Under the pieces are notes generated by a model. It saw only the letters and a program-made list of their open reading frames with translations. It made no database searches and was not told the origin of the DNA. From Tetrahymena elliotti 4EA (taxonomy: Eukaryota > Ciliophora > Oligohymenophorea > Hymenostomatida > Tetrahymenidae), in the NCBI GenBank assembly GCA_000231825.2, contig JH720301.1, positions 186,001-250,000 on the forward strand: DNA of 64,000 nucleotides. The letters are read 5' to 3'. The translations under genes were made by a program, and so were the position numbers. Positions 49,001-61,550 of the stretch are shown one piece after another. Position 1 is the first letter of the stretch; every line of letters begins with the position of its first letter.

Positions 49001-51252
49001 CATACCATTTTGATCAAAAATTAACTTGTCATCTTTATTTTTTAAAAAGACCAAAAATTGTAATTTAATATAATCTTCAATCTTAATTACCAGTAACTAA
49101 TCTAACTTTAGCAGACATCTCAGTATTCATGAAGTTTTTAGATTGCATACTAACACTTTGGAAGGGAAATTAGTTCCAAGAGCCAAATTAGTTATTCTCT
49201 TAATTTACAGGTGATTAGATTAAGTTAAGAGGTAACTTTTCATTCTTTAAATTATATTCTTAGTTAGTATTAGCTAAATCATCTTAATTCTAAACATTAA
49301 TAGCATTATTTTATTAATTTTATTAGTTTTTTGATTTCTACTAAGTTTAATCCTCTTTATTTTTTTTGGTTTCAATTTTACCCCTTTTATAATAATTGAG
49401 AAAAATAATTACAGAAAAAGATAAAATAAAATTAAAAAATAATTTTACAATTGTTCAATAGTTATATGCTGCTTTTCATGTTTTTTTATTTTTACCATTA
49501 AAACTTAATTCAGATCTCTCACTTTGTACTTATCATACAAAATCTAATTAAAATTCTAAATTTAAACATCTTCTTGTTGATCTTCTTATTCTTCCCATTT
49601 ATTTAAAAGTTGATTAGCCTCCTTCCAAAGTATTTTTCTACAAATCATATCAAGTTCACCCAACTCCGTTAAATATTACTCGTAACGCTTATTTATTTCT
49701 TGAAATACCTTCCCCATATATTTTTTCACTTCATCTATTCCTTTTAAGAATTTCTATGAAATGAACTCAGCTAACTATGAAGTTTCGTACCTTTGTAATA
49801 TTGATTTAGTTTAATTCAATTTATATAAAATTTAATTTACAATCTTCTATAGTCATTTATTGACTCATAAAATAAGCAAAGATTTATCAAGGCAATAATA
49901 GTGGTCTTAATGCAGTTCATCTATCTCCCATTTTCTTTTTTAGAGATCTAAGAATTTGGCTACTTATCACAAATCCTCAATCTATACTCAAATTGCATCA
50001 AAAAAATAGCATTTTCTGAATAGTCAATAGCAATTTTAGTTCTTTTATAAATATTAATTATAAAATATTATTTTTTAATTGGTTATGCATTCAATAATTA
50101 CCTTGATGCTTCATAATAAAAATTTGATATCGTTATTCTAAGCTTTGCACATATGTGAATTATTTCAGGATTCTTTTTAAAATTTTCAAGATGGTAAATT
50201 TAAATTAAAAATACATTTAATATATATAACCTGATATGTACACACCTCATCAACTATCCTATTTGCTTCTTTCAAATAAAAGAAAGCAATCTTGAATTTC
50301 ATGTTCCTCTTATATATGTTGGCAACACGTAAAAAAAACGAGAGCAACTGAATAATATATTAGTCTAATTCATAGTCAACTATTTTAAAAGTAGTGAGTA
50401 TAAATAAATAAATTAATAAGAGCTTGCTGATTACTGTTTAAAGGTTAATTATAACGGGCATTAATCATTTTATATAATCTTATGCTTTCCTCTACTGCTT
50501 TTTTTTTCTTTTCTTTTTTTATTTCCTTGATCTATTCTTCTGTTAGTTAAGGCTTATCTTCTTTATCTTTTTAATTGATATCATAAGAATGAAGAGATTC
50601 AAATGCAGATTTTATTTTCTTGGTTGGCAGTCTCTCACTTTTATCTTCTGCATCAGAGGTTAAATGAGAAGCATCTTATAAAAATGCATCATTAAGAAGA
50701 TTTGGCAAAATCTTGCAAATATATAAATTTAAAAACCTATAACTTTCTTTTAGCAATCGAACACTACTTTCTATCAATTTTATAATCTAATCTTCACTCT
50801 CTACATCAACATCATGTGAGTACAGTTTTAATATTTTATTTAGGCTAACTATCATTAGACGATTGACTAGTATCTTTTAGCTAACACTAAATCCTTTCTC
50901 TGGTCTATACGATTCCAATCTACTTAAAACTTTCTTATATTGTTTCTAACAATTTTATACATAATAATATTAGACAATTATACTATTTTAATTATGCAAA
51001 AAGGCTTTTTGAAGTTATTTTAAATTTGTATTTGCTTACTTATTTTATCATCACTTTAGCTTCATGAAAAGTACTCTCAAATTCCTCACTTATGAAGGCT
51101 GCTTATTTTTATTCTTCTCTCATATTGCTTCCACCTTGATTCCCATTGTACTAATTATGCTATCCTTCTTATCTAGAAATTGAGGAATTACTATCATTCC
51201 CTTACACAAAGGCCTAGTCTTACTCCCTATCACTTTTGGGTGTGTGACTCAT
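46083..51252 (-). CDS. large helical/coiled-coil protein, 14 exons, 1462 aa
   Basis: Exons: 51040-51252, 50435-50945, 50231-50379, 50102-50172, 49841-50041, 49449-49790, 49091-49383, 48508-49032, 48313-48452, 47937-48278, 47308-47875, 46461-47227, 46283-46407 and 46083-46224. Introns run from 34 to 94 nt, and every junction keeps frame, which supports one gene rather than two. Residues ~70-480 are a continuous array of amphipathic helices resembling TPR-like repeats (for example AFFYLKEANRIVDEV and IDYSENAIFLMQF). Residues ~500-770 are polar and Gln/Ser-rich. Residues ~780-1130 form charged coiled coil (EEKKKK-type segments, LREIERNERIKKEQ). The C-terminal ~330 residues mix Gln-rich and helical parts. 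No enzyme motif, signal peptide or membrane helix is seen. A structural or cytoskeletal role is plausible, but no family is recognised. Confidence 0.75.
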
Positions 51253-52236
51253 TTATCTTAGTTAAAACTATATAAAACTATTGATATTTATTTATCAAGA
51301 AAGAGTAACAAAAAACTAGCTAAAATTTTGTTAGTTTTAATAATTAATAATAAGTGTTGCAAAAAGTTCTATTTCTTTAAATTTTTATATATAAAATGTA
51401 GGTAGGTATTAGGATTATGAATTAAAACCAACTAAATTTTTGATTCTGATTAAATATTTTAATATATTAAAATATTAAAGATAACTCATTCAATTACAAA
51501 TATTTTGAGATTAATTAAACGTATAAATTTATTATCGAAATGAATGCATTAAATTCAAAAATTATACAAAGACATGCTAAATAAAAGCATAAATTATTTT
51601 TTGTTTTTATATGAAATAGATTTATTTATTATAACAAATTAAGCTTTCTAGATTATTTTAGGAGTTTGGCATAAAGCAATACTATTTTTAATTATAAACA
51701 ATACTTGGAATTTTTTTTACTTTTCAATCTTTCAAAAAAATAAAATTATTCCTTTTTAAATTTTAATTTTCGATATTTTTTTAACAAATTATTTAATTTT
51801 GTTTATCATTTTTCTTTTTACCAAAAATTCATTTTGATTTAAAAGTTTATTGGCAATCAATTTTTATTTCTAAACACTTTTTATGTTGAATATTCTTTTA
51901 AATCAGACTTATTTTATTATTATCAAAATAATTTTATTCACACATTTATTGATTTATTTGTTGAAAAAAATAATTTGAAAATAAAAAATACAATTTTATC
52001 TTTATCCTTAACCAAAAACTTTATTCATTTCTTAAACTGAATTTTACTAATTAATTACATTTTTTAATTATTGAGTTTTAGAAAAATATCCTTAACATTT
52101 ATAAATAAGGTTATAGTAATAGAAAGTCCACAAAGTAAAATTTTGAGTATTTACAAGCAGCTTTAGATTTCAAACAAAGAAAATTAAAAAATAAGAAAAA
52201 ATATTCCCTTTTAAGAATAAACAATCATTTTAAATT
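51253..52236. other. intergenic, very AT-rich
   Basis: About 980 bp with no convincing frame. It contains the promoter side of the 14-exon gene and the 3' flank of the gene ending at 52237. Confidence 0.5.
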
Positions 52237-53231
52237 TCATAAATGAGGTTTTTAAATGAATTCTGGGATCTTTATTTGCTGAATATTTTTTTAAATGATG
52301 CTTCCCAAAACAAATAATTCTTTATTTTTGATTCTTTTTTTCATTTCTTCTGACATATTCAACTTGGTCAAATCCAGATAGCTTAAATATTATCCATTTT
52401 ATTTTGAGATCACATGAGCAGATTTAGGGTTATAAAATACTCCTGCAGTTATACTATATCCAGCCTTCTCTGCATTAATTATGAATTCTTTGGCTAAATT
52501 TTATCCAATTTTAAAATTCTCATATTCTGATCTAACACCATAATTAATACCCATTAAAAATTGTCCTTTTTAAAAATTAAGGGCTGTTAAAGGTTCTAAA
52601 AGTTTCAAAATAATCTAGTTTTTTTCATTTACTATTTAATCAGAACCTTATTTTCTCAAAACTTGGGTATAATGACAGTAATCTATACCAGGAAATATAC
52701 CACAAACATAACCATTTTTAGTAATATCTATAGCAATTATTGTTGTTGAGCACGTGTCAGGATATTAAGAGAATATGTTACTAGATTAGCTAGTAATTAT
52801 TTAACTCACTCCCAAATCACCATTCATTGAACCTGATTAATTCTTTACTTAATTCATGCAATCAATAGCCCCATTAAGGTATTTACGCTCAAGTACTTAA
52901 TATTTAATGTCTTTAGCTTATATCATTACTTTTTAGGTTTTTTATTTATTTCTTTTCTATATAATATATTTATTAATAAAAATTTAATTTTGCCAGGTAA
53001 TTGTCAAAATCTTTAATACCTCATAAATTGCGTCACTTTTAACTATCGCAAATTGCATCACCAGTTTTGTTTTCCAAATTTATAATTTTTTGTAAGTAAT
53101 ATAATATAGTAACCATTATTAATTCAAAATATTGTCTTAGGGGAACATTGCATTTTTAAAAATTTACAGCATTTAATATAGCTTCACTTTCATTTCAAAT
53201 GGCATTATTTTTTTATTCTTATCTAATAACT
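52237..53231 (-). pseudogene. possibly broken gene: intact C-terminal half, disrupted 5' half
   Basis: From about 52985 down to TGA 52237 one frame encodes ~250 ordered residues with a Gly/Tyr/Cys-rich core (CSTTIIAID, NGYVCGIFPGIDYC, ITAGVFYNPKSAHV, KNKELFVLGSII). The fold may be an acetyltransferase-like (GNAT) domain, but this is uncertain. Upstream, the same frame stays open to about 53275 and could start at an ATG near 53202, giving ~320 residues. However, the more natural-looking protein between 53215 and 52960 (NAVNFQKCNVPLRQYF, then GIKDFDNYLAKL) lies in a different frame, is broken by two in-frame TGAs near 53045-53060, and needs a further +1 shift to join the C-terminal part. No GT/AG intron of sensible size fixes all three faults, and no upstream exon was found. 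A degenerate gene with a lost 5' end explains this best. Confidence 0.5.
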
Positions 53232-53299
53232 CAAAATCTCTTTTTAAAATTTATAATTATTTTAGTATTACTTATCTTCAATATTAATAATTTTAATTT

Positions 53300-54365
53300 C
53301 TGAAATGATTACTGTAAATATTATAACATCAATATAATAAAAATATTATTGTAAAGCTTGTTAAAGGATAGTTTATTTTATAAAAATAATAAAAAAAGTT
53401 TTTACTTTTAATTATTAAGAATAGTAAATAAATATGAATAAAGCTAAATTTCAAAAACTTTTTTCTGAATAATTTAATTTAAAATGATTTAGAAAATTAA
53501 TTCATATTTAAAAAAGAGCAAATTACAAATTATATTTATTTTACAAAATGTAAAAATAATTTTAAATGTCAAACTGATTATTATTTAAAGTAATATTTAG
53601 ATAGCCATTTTTTTAAAAATTTACACTAATTTAAGTTTTAAAATAAAAGAATTTACTTTTAATTAATAATACCTTACATTTTTTTAGATAAAATGATGCT
53701 CAACATCAAGAATAACAAAATTAAGTAACATAAACATAATTTTTAAAATTAAGTAAATTAAAATAAGAAATAAATTTAATAAAAATTCATAAAAGAGATA
53801 TCTATTAAAATTTTTTAGGAATAAGTAAAATCAAATATTTTGATAAATGTCTATCTTTTTTTGATTGTATTTAAAGTAAAATGTAATTTAAAATAAATTT
53901 ACTAATGTATATACAAATCTATTGCTTACTTAATATCATATCACAGCTAAAATACTATATTATAGTGTTTATCTAATTGAAAAAAATTAAAACTAAGTAT
54001 TAAAAACATGAAAAATTAACAGTCAGTAATATAAATTTTTTCAAGAATCAAATATGAAAAATTTAAAACATGAAAATAAATAATAATAATAAAATAAAAT
54101 AATTAGTGATTTTGAGAGGTGAAATGAGATAGAATTTATATGAAATACTATACATAAATTCATAAATGAGAATATTTAATATATATATTAATTGAAATTA
54201 GTGAGAGAGAATTAATTTTAAACTATAAATATATGTTTTTTAGAATATTTAGTAGATATCTGTTATTTATAATGAGACATAATGAGTAATGAGGTCAATA
54301 TATTATGACTAGATTGACTCGATTTTTGTTAAATTGAGATTTTTTTAAGGTAACATAATTAAATT
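53300..54365. other. intergenic, very AT-rich
   Basis: About 1.1 kb of A/T tracts. No sustained frame and no missing 5' exons for the broken gene downstream were found. It also holds the 3' flank of the gene ending at 54366. Confidence 0.5.
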
Positions 54366-57300
54366 TCAAAGGAGTACCATAATTTGTTGATATTCGTTAA
54401 AGATATTTATTAATTTAGTTTGCTGAAGAATGTCTTCTGAGTCAGATAATTACTTTTAAATCTCTTAAAGTATGCTTTATGAATTCAGTTTCAAGTTACT
54501 TCTTAAAGGATTAGCTGAGTTTGATCCCTTATCCATAAAAACTAATTCCATCATGTTTTAAAAAAGACTAAATTAGATAATAATATATTTTATAACTAAG
54601 TAAAAATATCTATTCTATAGTTATAAACCTAATGCTTATATGATTGATATTTCTTAAAAAAATAATTTATTTACTTTTCAAATGATATTTGAACACCTGA
54701 ATGCAAACCAGGAAATTGTGCCATTCCGCAAATGAATTCAAGCAGGTTTTTCTCACTTATTTTTTTATTTAATCCCCAACTATTATTTGTAAAATAAGGA
54801 ATTGTTTAAATTAGATAATTCTTATTTATTATTAATTATATTTACCCTCTAAAAGATAATTAAAGTTGTTATAAATCAGGTAGTTGATAGAGTCCATTAA
54901 AAATCATTAGAGTTTGAGAATCAATATTTTATTTTTATGGGTTGACAATGCTTATTTTATTTTAAAATTAATAAAATTTCTTCATAATTTCAGAAAAAAT
55001 TAAAGTTACTCGTTGAATATTAAGGAGAGTTATATTAATTTCTTGCATTTAATAATTGCCTAGATGAGATCTTGTATTTATTCTTCTTAAATAATAGTCC
55101 AGCTTTTTAAATAATTCATATTTTTGATTAATATTTGAATGAATTGATGATTAATTACCCTGTGAAATCTAATTCAAGGCAAAGTAGCTCAGGTAATTAG
55201 GTTATCATCAGAGATATAGCTTAAAAACTATTTTTAGAAAAGTCAGAGCTATGGTGATTATTTTTTTACCCTATGCTAAAATAAGATAGAAAATTATTAG
55301 TTTCAAATTGAAGAAAATTAAATAAAATAATACTATGAAAAGCTTGCACTAAATAACCTAAGATTAATTAAGTTAGAAAGTTATTGAATCATAAGAATAA
55401 ATTAATCTTCTTCTGCTTCGTTCCAACTAATAATTTTTAAATTTTGTAAATAAGATTTTATGTTACAAATATTCCTTTTTATAAAAGAAAATCTAAAATT
55501 TCTTTACAAATCGAAATTAAGTTCTAGTCCTTATAAATTTGTTAGACCTTCTAAGCTGCTACCAGTCAGTTGCATAGCTTCTGCTTAATAAAAGCTGTTT
55601 TCATAAAACAATTTTATTTAGATAAAATATCAAAAAAAAATGTGAATTACTTTCCGAAGTCAACTGATATGCAGTTAACTCCACAGTACATGGGCTCTAT
55701 TGTTTTCAGAAATCTCATTTCTTTCACACTTTTTAATATTTTTTAGTCGATTTTTAATAATTCATAAAAAAAGGAACAATTTACGTTAGATATTTTTCAA
55801 ATCTTAATTTCTTTTTCTTTTGTTTAATAGCACTGACTAAATTAGTGAAGGTCTAAACAAGTGTAACTAATGTATTGTCTTTCAGAGAGTTTATATATGT
55901 ATTTAAAGCATCAAAATTTTCATTTACTTAAGCTCTTTAGATGGTACTTCTCTTTTTTATTGTGCTTGGAGAAGAAGAAAAGCTTCCATCTTCGAAATTA
56001 TATATGTTATAGATGTTGTTGCTATTGTTACTGTTATTGCTGTTATTGTTGAGGCTTCTAGCTCGAGTCTATTCTGAGCTTCTCATTATGTAGGGAGGAG
56101 GGCAAAATAAAAATTATGCATTTGAGAAATGTCTTGTTGAAAGGGATTGAGTTGAAGGATTAATTAACTATAATTTTGATTAGTTGAACTCAAAGAAAAA
56201 TTCTCTAGCATTATATATTTTCAATATCTAATAATAACATTAGTTAATTGTTTATCCAGTTATCATCGTTTAAATTAGCTTACAAAATTTGGTAACTGTT
56301 GTAATTATATCTGCTTGCTCATATTTTTTTTAAAGAGATTTTAAGTGATCAAGAAGAAATTCTGTATGCTTTTAGTAATTAAACTGAATATTTTCTTCTA
56401 TAAAATTATCTTGGTTCTAACTGATTGCAAGAGCATTTAAATTGTTATTGTTATTGCTTAAATTATTTTGACTAGGAGTCACACTAGCAATCACTGCAAA
56501 TGAACCAGACATTTGCATTTACTAACTTTGGTTCAAGTTGCTAGCTTGGTTTTAGCTTTTATATTCAACATCTCTAAAACTGACTGAGTTAGAAAAAATA
56601 GGTTATTGATTTCTAATAACTTAGGAGGTTGGAGAAGAATTTTATGAAATATTTTATGAATAATTAGGTAAGTTACATATGTTAGTAGTGTTTTATGAAT
56701 TGACTTGGTTCTATTATTTAAAAGAGAAAGAAGAGGATAATAACTATTAATTTTAATTAGATAATTATATCTATTAAGAAGGAATTTGTGGATTAATAAC
56801 TTTAGTGTTGTTCATATTTTTTATTTGATTGTGGTTATTATTTGCTTGTTAAATTTGTTAAGGGTTAAGCTGGTTAGTATTTATATTATTAATTTTATTT
56901 GCTTTAAAACTGTGTGAAGAGCTTATTACTTACTGTCCTCCAGATTATGAAATTTACTAATTTTATTATGAAATTTATTATTGATTTTATACAATAATCT
57001 AGTTTTAACTAGGGAAATTCTAACTACTCTGAATAGGAATATTTTCAAATTATTTTGAGAGACCAATCTATAAAAATATTTCAGCAAGTAATCTCATTTA
57101 TTTTTTGGAATCAATTATACTTGTAGTCATTTTAGAAAATTTAAAATCGATTTCATTATTTTTCGAAACAATATAAAAAATATCGCATGCACTGAAACTG
57201 TTTATAAAAATAGCACTTCCATCTAACTCATGAATTTATAAAATGAGGTCTTTCAAGTTACTATACAAATTGAAAAAATCTAATTCTTACAGATTGATTG

Positions 57301-57982
57301 GAGCTTATTATTTTATTGCAGAAAATATCCCTCCCTCATTAGCATTACAAATATCAAGATGAGCTTAAGCTTAAACAGCCTAATTTACAAGTGTTTAATT
57401 TTTTAAATTACTTAGGCTACTATTACGATGCTGGCGAGAAGCAGATTTAGGGATATTTTAGCTAATTATTTAAGGATTCAATTATTTTTACTGTAAAGCA
57501 GCCACAGTCACACTATTATTTCTTTATCTGTCTTTAAATTCTAAAGTAGAAGAATTTAAATTTTAAGAACAATTTAATAACTCATCAAGTGAACCATCAC
57601 ATTTCTCTAATACTAAAAAAAAATTGAGAGTTGTTTAGCATAACCCAGCTTAATGAGCATTTGAATTCACCTTAGATTTGTTAAATTTATAATAAAACCC
57701 TTCACTCTTTACAACATTTTTTTTGTTACAAACTTAAGTATCTATTATGTAAAATGAATCTATTGTCCTTTAAATCCACTCAAGCTCTGAATCATATTAC
57801 AAACATATTTCTTTAACAGCATATAAAGTATCATTCATCTTATTCAAATATAGATAAATCTTTGATCTTTATCCAGTTTTCAAAAGATTTTTTCTTTCAT
57901 ACACCTCTTCGAACCTGGGTATAAAAAAGTTCATCCTTTCTTAAAAAGCAGTGATGAATTTATTTTGAACATTGATATCCAT
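54366..57982 (-). CDS. pseudokinase with C-terminal leucine-rich-like repeats, 8 exons, 1052 aa
   Basis: Exons: 55785-57982, 55651-55728, 55334-55594, 55159-55275, 55010-55102, 54846-54950, 54675-54779 and 54366-54567. The N-terminus fits a protein kinase N-lobe: a loop-like LLKTGQRSKIYLY at ~33-45, then YAVKEI with a beta-3 Lys at 57, and hinge-like LVLEKCDGSLDELL. A Gln/Asn-rich insert follows. The segment aligned with the catalytic loop reads INSFSACDIF (~260-269), with Ser where HRD has its catalytic Asp. DFG aligns with DFKFSK (~279). It is therefore probably inactive. Residues ~300-700 are Asn/Gln/Ser low complexity (polyN at 56010-56052). From the second exon on, short exons encode leucine-rich units (LSNLINLRL, LPELLCLELDF, LPDLQQLQLSF). 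All seven introns are phase 2. A scaffold role is inferred. Confidence 0.77.
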
Positions 57983-59108
57983 TCACTTCTTTTATTTTAA
58001 TAAAAATAAATGTTTTGTCAGAATGAAAATATTTTATTTATTAAAATCTTCATAATTGATTCTATGCCTTTAGATCAAAAAATTCTTTGAAATCCTAAAA
58101 AACATTTCTTTAAAATATGCATGATTAAATACTTAATTCAGTAGATATAATTTAGTAATATCTACCATATTAAATTAGTCAGATTTAACTTAAATATAAA
58201 CAAAAAATGGCATTTCTGCATTAAATATGAAGGCGATGAAGAACTAACTAATTAATAATACTTTATATTAAATGGTTTGTGCGAAGTTATCTTTGTAAAA
58301 CTCGTTAAATTGCTGCTACTAATTTTATTTATTTCAAAAATAAATTAGCTATTTTAGTTAATAATCTGCTTGTCTTAACTATTACTACTTTTTTTACTTA
58401 TTTTTTTATTTTAACAATATGGAATTTTTTTGTAAAATTTTGTGCATTGATAAATTTTACTTTGCATAAACACATTTTAATAAAAATTATATATTAATTT
58501 TAAAGGACAACCCAGCTTGTTTCAAGATCCATTCAATATTTAAGATTTTTCTAGTGGCCTTTTTTCTTTATATGATTGATATTAATTATTGTACATAATA
58601 CTTTGTCTTGATTACTTAAGACAATAAAAACAAATACTACTTTGCCAAACAATATTTCTTAATAAAAAAGGTACTAAAACTTTAAATTACATATTAAAAT
58701 TTTCCATCTCAAAGTATTATTTACTTTTGCAATACTATTTATTTTTTAATGATTTGCATTTACAAAATTTCTTATTATTAATAGTTTACTAGAACTATAT
58801 GAAGTTCTAATCATGAAAGCAAAATAAATCTAAATACTCTTAATTATTTATTCTATTTTCTTTAATCTAGAAAAAAAGTATGTTTTTAATCAGACAGTAA
58901 ATTCGACAATAAATTTTTGATTATCATTTTTACTTAAAACAAATTAAATTAATTATTTCATATTAATTTATTAATTTGTCATTTAGAAAAATTTTATCAT
59001 TCATTTACGTAAAAAAATAATAGATATTATTAAAATTTTACATACAACAACAAACATTTTAACGATTACAGAGGGTGTTTAAATAATTTTAATTTGTTTT
59101 AAATAATT
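57983..59108. other. intergenic with a doubtful open frame
   Basis: About 1.1 kb, AT-rich. A minus-strand frame is open for about 115 codons (58335-57990) just upstream of the pseudokinase start, but it lacks a good early ATG or coding signature. Otherwise nothing is seen. Confidence 0.4.
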
Positions 59109-61004
59109 TCACTATTTTTCCTATTTATTCAATTCTTCATATTAGTTCAATAAAGATGGATAAAAACTTTCATATTCATCAAATTTAGCATCTTTTATGA
59201 AGCCCAATTTCTTTTTAAAATCTTCAAAATCATTTTTATTTCTAAATTAATTAATTGGTTTATTTTTTAATTATATAATTTATGATTAATATTTACATTT
59301 TTGTTAGATCTACTTAAACAAAGATCATAGTTTGTGTTTCAGACTTAAGGTAGTAAACTCCTTGTTTTCTATGGTGTTTAGTGGCTTCTTAGAATATCTT
59401 TTAGACGCTATATTTCTTTTGATTTAAGCCCCTTTAGAATTCAGTAGAAACTAATGTTAGTATTGCTTTATTATCCTTTTTTTTAAAAATTTTTGGTAAT
59501 TATATATTAAATAAAATAATAAATTTACCGGAATAAGGACAGTATCTTTATTTTCAGGATTAAGTGAAATAATCCAATTACTTTTATCAAAGAAAAGCAT
59601 GTTTTAGTGATGATTTATCTTTTACAAATCATTGATCCAAATTTTGGCTACATCAATAGTTTTTTGTGCAACTGAATTCAAAACTATTCCATCTTCTAAA
59701 TATACTTGATGCCTACCAAATTCGAAAGAGTGTTTATTTATAAATGCAGAAGGATCAATATTTCTTTAGTTGTGCAATTTATACAAAGTATATTTAATAT
59801 CAATGATTGATGGGATTGTGTTAGACAAAATTTATTTAAATTCAACAAAGCTTCTAGGCAAAAAGGACAACGTGTAGCTCATAATTTATGATAATTCAAA
59901 TAATGAGTTGAACATCAATAAAGGAACATTTTTGTTTTAACAATAATTGTATATCAATTCAAATGTTTTAGATATTCCTTTTTACTCTTGAACTTTTTCT
60001 TCTCTTTCCTTATTTAATTGATCATCATTTTATTTTTTTTCTTCTGCAGAGCATTTTTTGACAGCAATATTTCCTTATGCTTATTTCAAGATCATAAGAT
60101 CTTAATGGAATTCTTCTAAATAGGTGAAATATATTCTTTTTATGTTGGGAAAGGTCTAATCGAAATTAAACTCAAGCTAATATTTTCATTATTAAAATTT
60201 AGTTATATAAAATCTTTACTAAAAATTTGTAAATCTACTTCGCTTTTTTCATCACTAATAAAATCTTTTAATTTATTTAATTGAGCAGTAACCTACTCTT
60301 AGCGAGTTTCATCTAATTTGGAAAACATCTCTTAAAATGTTTCCTTTTTCTAATCAGCTTTAGGTAAGTTGTAGATTTATGATTTTAACTTATCTACCTA
60401 TTCTCTATTCTTGAAATGAATTCCTTTTTATTTATGAATATTATTTTGTAATTTTTCTTATTATTATATTATTGAAATATTTTAAGTTATTATATTAATG
60501 ATTAATTACCTTCTGCCATCCATTTATTCCAGTTAATGTCTAATTCTAAAAGATCAGAAGAAATTATAATTTAAGAGGACTCATCATTAGGGAACAAGTA
60601 AAAAATAAAAGGATGAGCTTTGTATTGATGCTCATTAATCTTTTCAATCAAAGTGATGCCTGTTTATATCAATCCATACTTTGAAAATCTGAAATTCTAT
60701 TTTTAAAAACGAAAAATAAATAATGTATTATATAATTTGATGTCTTATTGTAAATAATCATACTTTGAAATAAAGGTCATATGGATAATCAAGTGACTTA
60801 TATCCATTATTGTCTTATGGTTTGGTATTTAATGCTCCAAAACTGATGCTAATAATCTAATATTTTAAGATTTTTTATGTAAAACTCTACTAATTTTATA
60901 AAAGCTGAAGAGGTTGCTAAAATAATTCTCAGTACCTCTTATTAGCTTAAAAGATTTTCTATTTTTTAGTGGGCCTCTTTGTAATTTTTGATTGTAACTT
61001 CCAT
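59109..61004 (-). CDS. PARN/CAF1-family (DEDD) ribonuclease-like protein, catalytic residues degenerate, 7 exons, 497 aa
   Basis: Exons: 60936-61004, 60764-60856, 60510-60696, 60239-60423, 59529-60176, 59297-59475 and 59109-59241. The N-terminus follows poly(A)-specific ribonuclease (PARN) closely: MEVTIKNYKEA, a helix, then IISISFGAL where PARN has the strand with the catalytic Asp-Gly-Glu. Later come PYDLYFKNFRFSKYGLIQTG (PARN: FLLFQFGLC), HPFIFYLFP (NFYVFP), a Leu/Asp/Trp stretch before WMAEGIHFKNREQ (GIPYLNQEEE), and NVPLLMFNSLFELSQIM (GHNMLLDVMH). Ungapped alignment puts Ser28 and Gly30 at human Asp28 and Glu30, and Glu at the position of Asp292; only the last Asp seems kept. Mg-dependent deadenylation should be lost or strongly reduced. 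It may still bind RNA or a partner. The length matches the family. Confidence 0.75.
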
Positions 61005-61550
61005 TTTAAAAGAATTAATTTCTTATACTATTTTAATATACTTAAATTTTCCTTAACTCCTAAATTAATATTAAATAAATAGTTCATAAATCCCAATAGG
61101 CTAATTTCTAGATACTTTTTAAAGTCTTTAAAAATTTCTAATCTAGATAAAAACAATAAAAAATATTTTTTATTGCTATGATATTGTGTCTATAAAATTA
61201 ATACAAAATTTCTTGTCAATAAATGTATTAAAAAATAAAATTATTCCAATAATTATTTTTAAAATTTTCATATTTTCGGTATTTTTATTTTAACATTTGA
61301 AGTAGAATTAAAATTTTTTAAATCATTTGTTTTATAAAATTTACTTTACTTATGGATTAAATAGCATTCTTTGAAGATAAAAATCATAAATATATTTTAT
61401 TATTTCATATCACTCAAAATTTACCAATTAAAAATTAAAAAGAAGTTTTTTTAATTTAAAAACTAAAATCATTGAAGCAAAAAAATTAGAGACAAACTAA
61501 TTTTTGATCTTTATATTTTAAAAGAATCTAAAAAATTATAATATTAAAAA
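61005..61550. other. divergent intergenic region
   Basis: About 550 bp of AT-rich sequence upstream of the PARN-like gene. No gene or recognised element was seen. Confidence 0.45.

Noticed and set aside
56000..56060. Trinucleotide-like TTG/TTA/CTG repeat considered as a microsatellite element
   Set aside because: On the minus strand it encodes an in-frame Asn/Ser tract of the pseudokinase linker, so it is low-complexity coding sequence.
57990..58335. About 115 open codons on the minus strand upstream of the pseudokinase
   Set aside because: There is no early ATG and no splice signal to join it to the kinase frame, and the Phe/Ile/Lys/Asn composition is what the base bias gives by chance.
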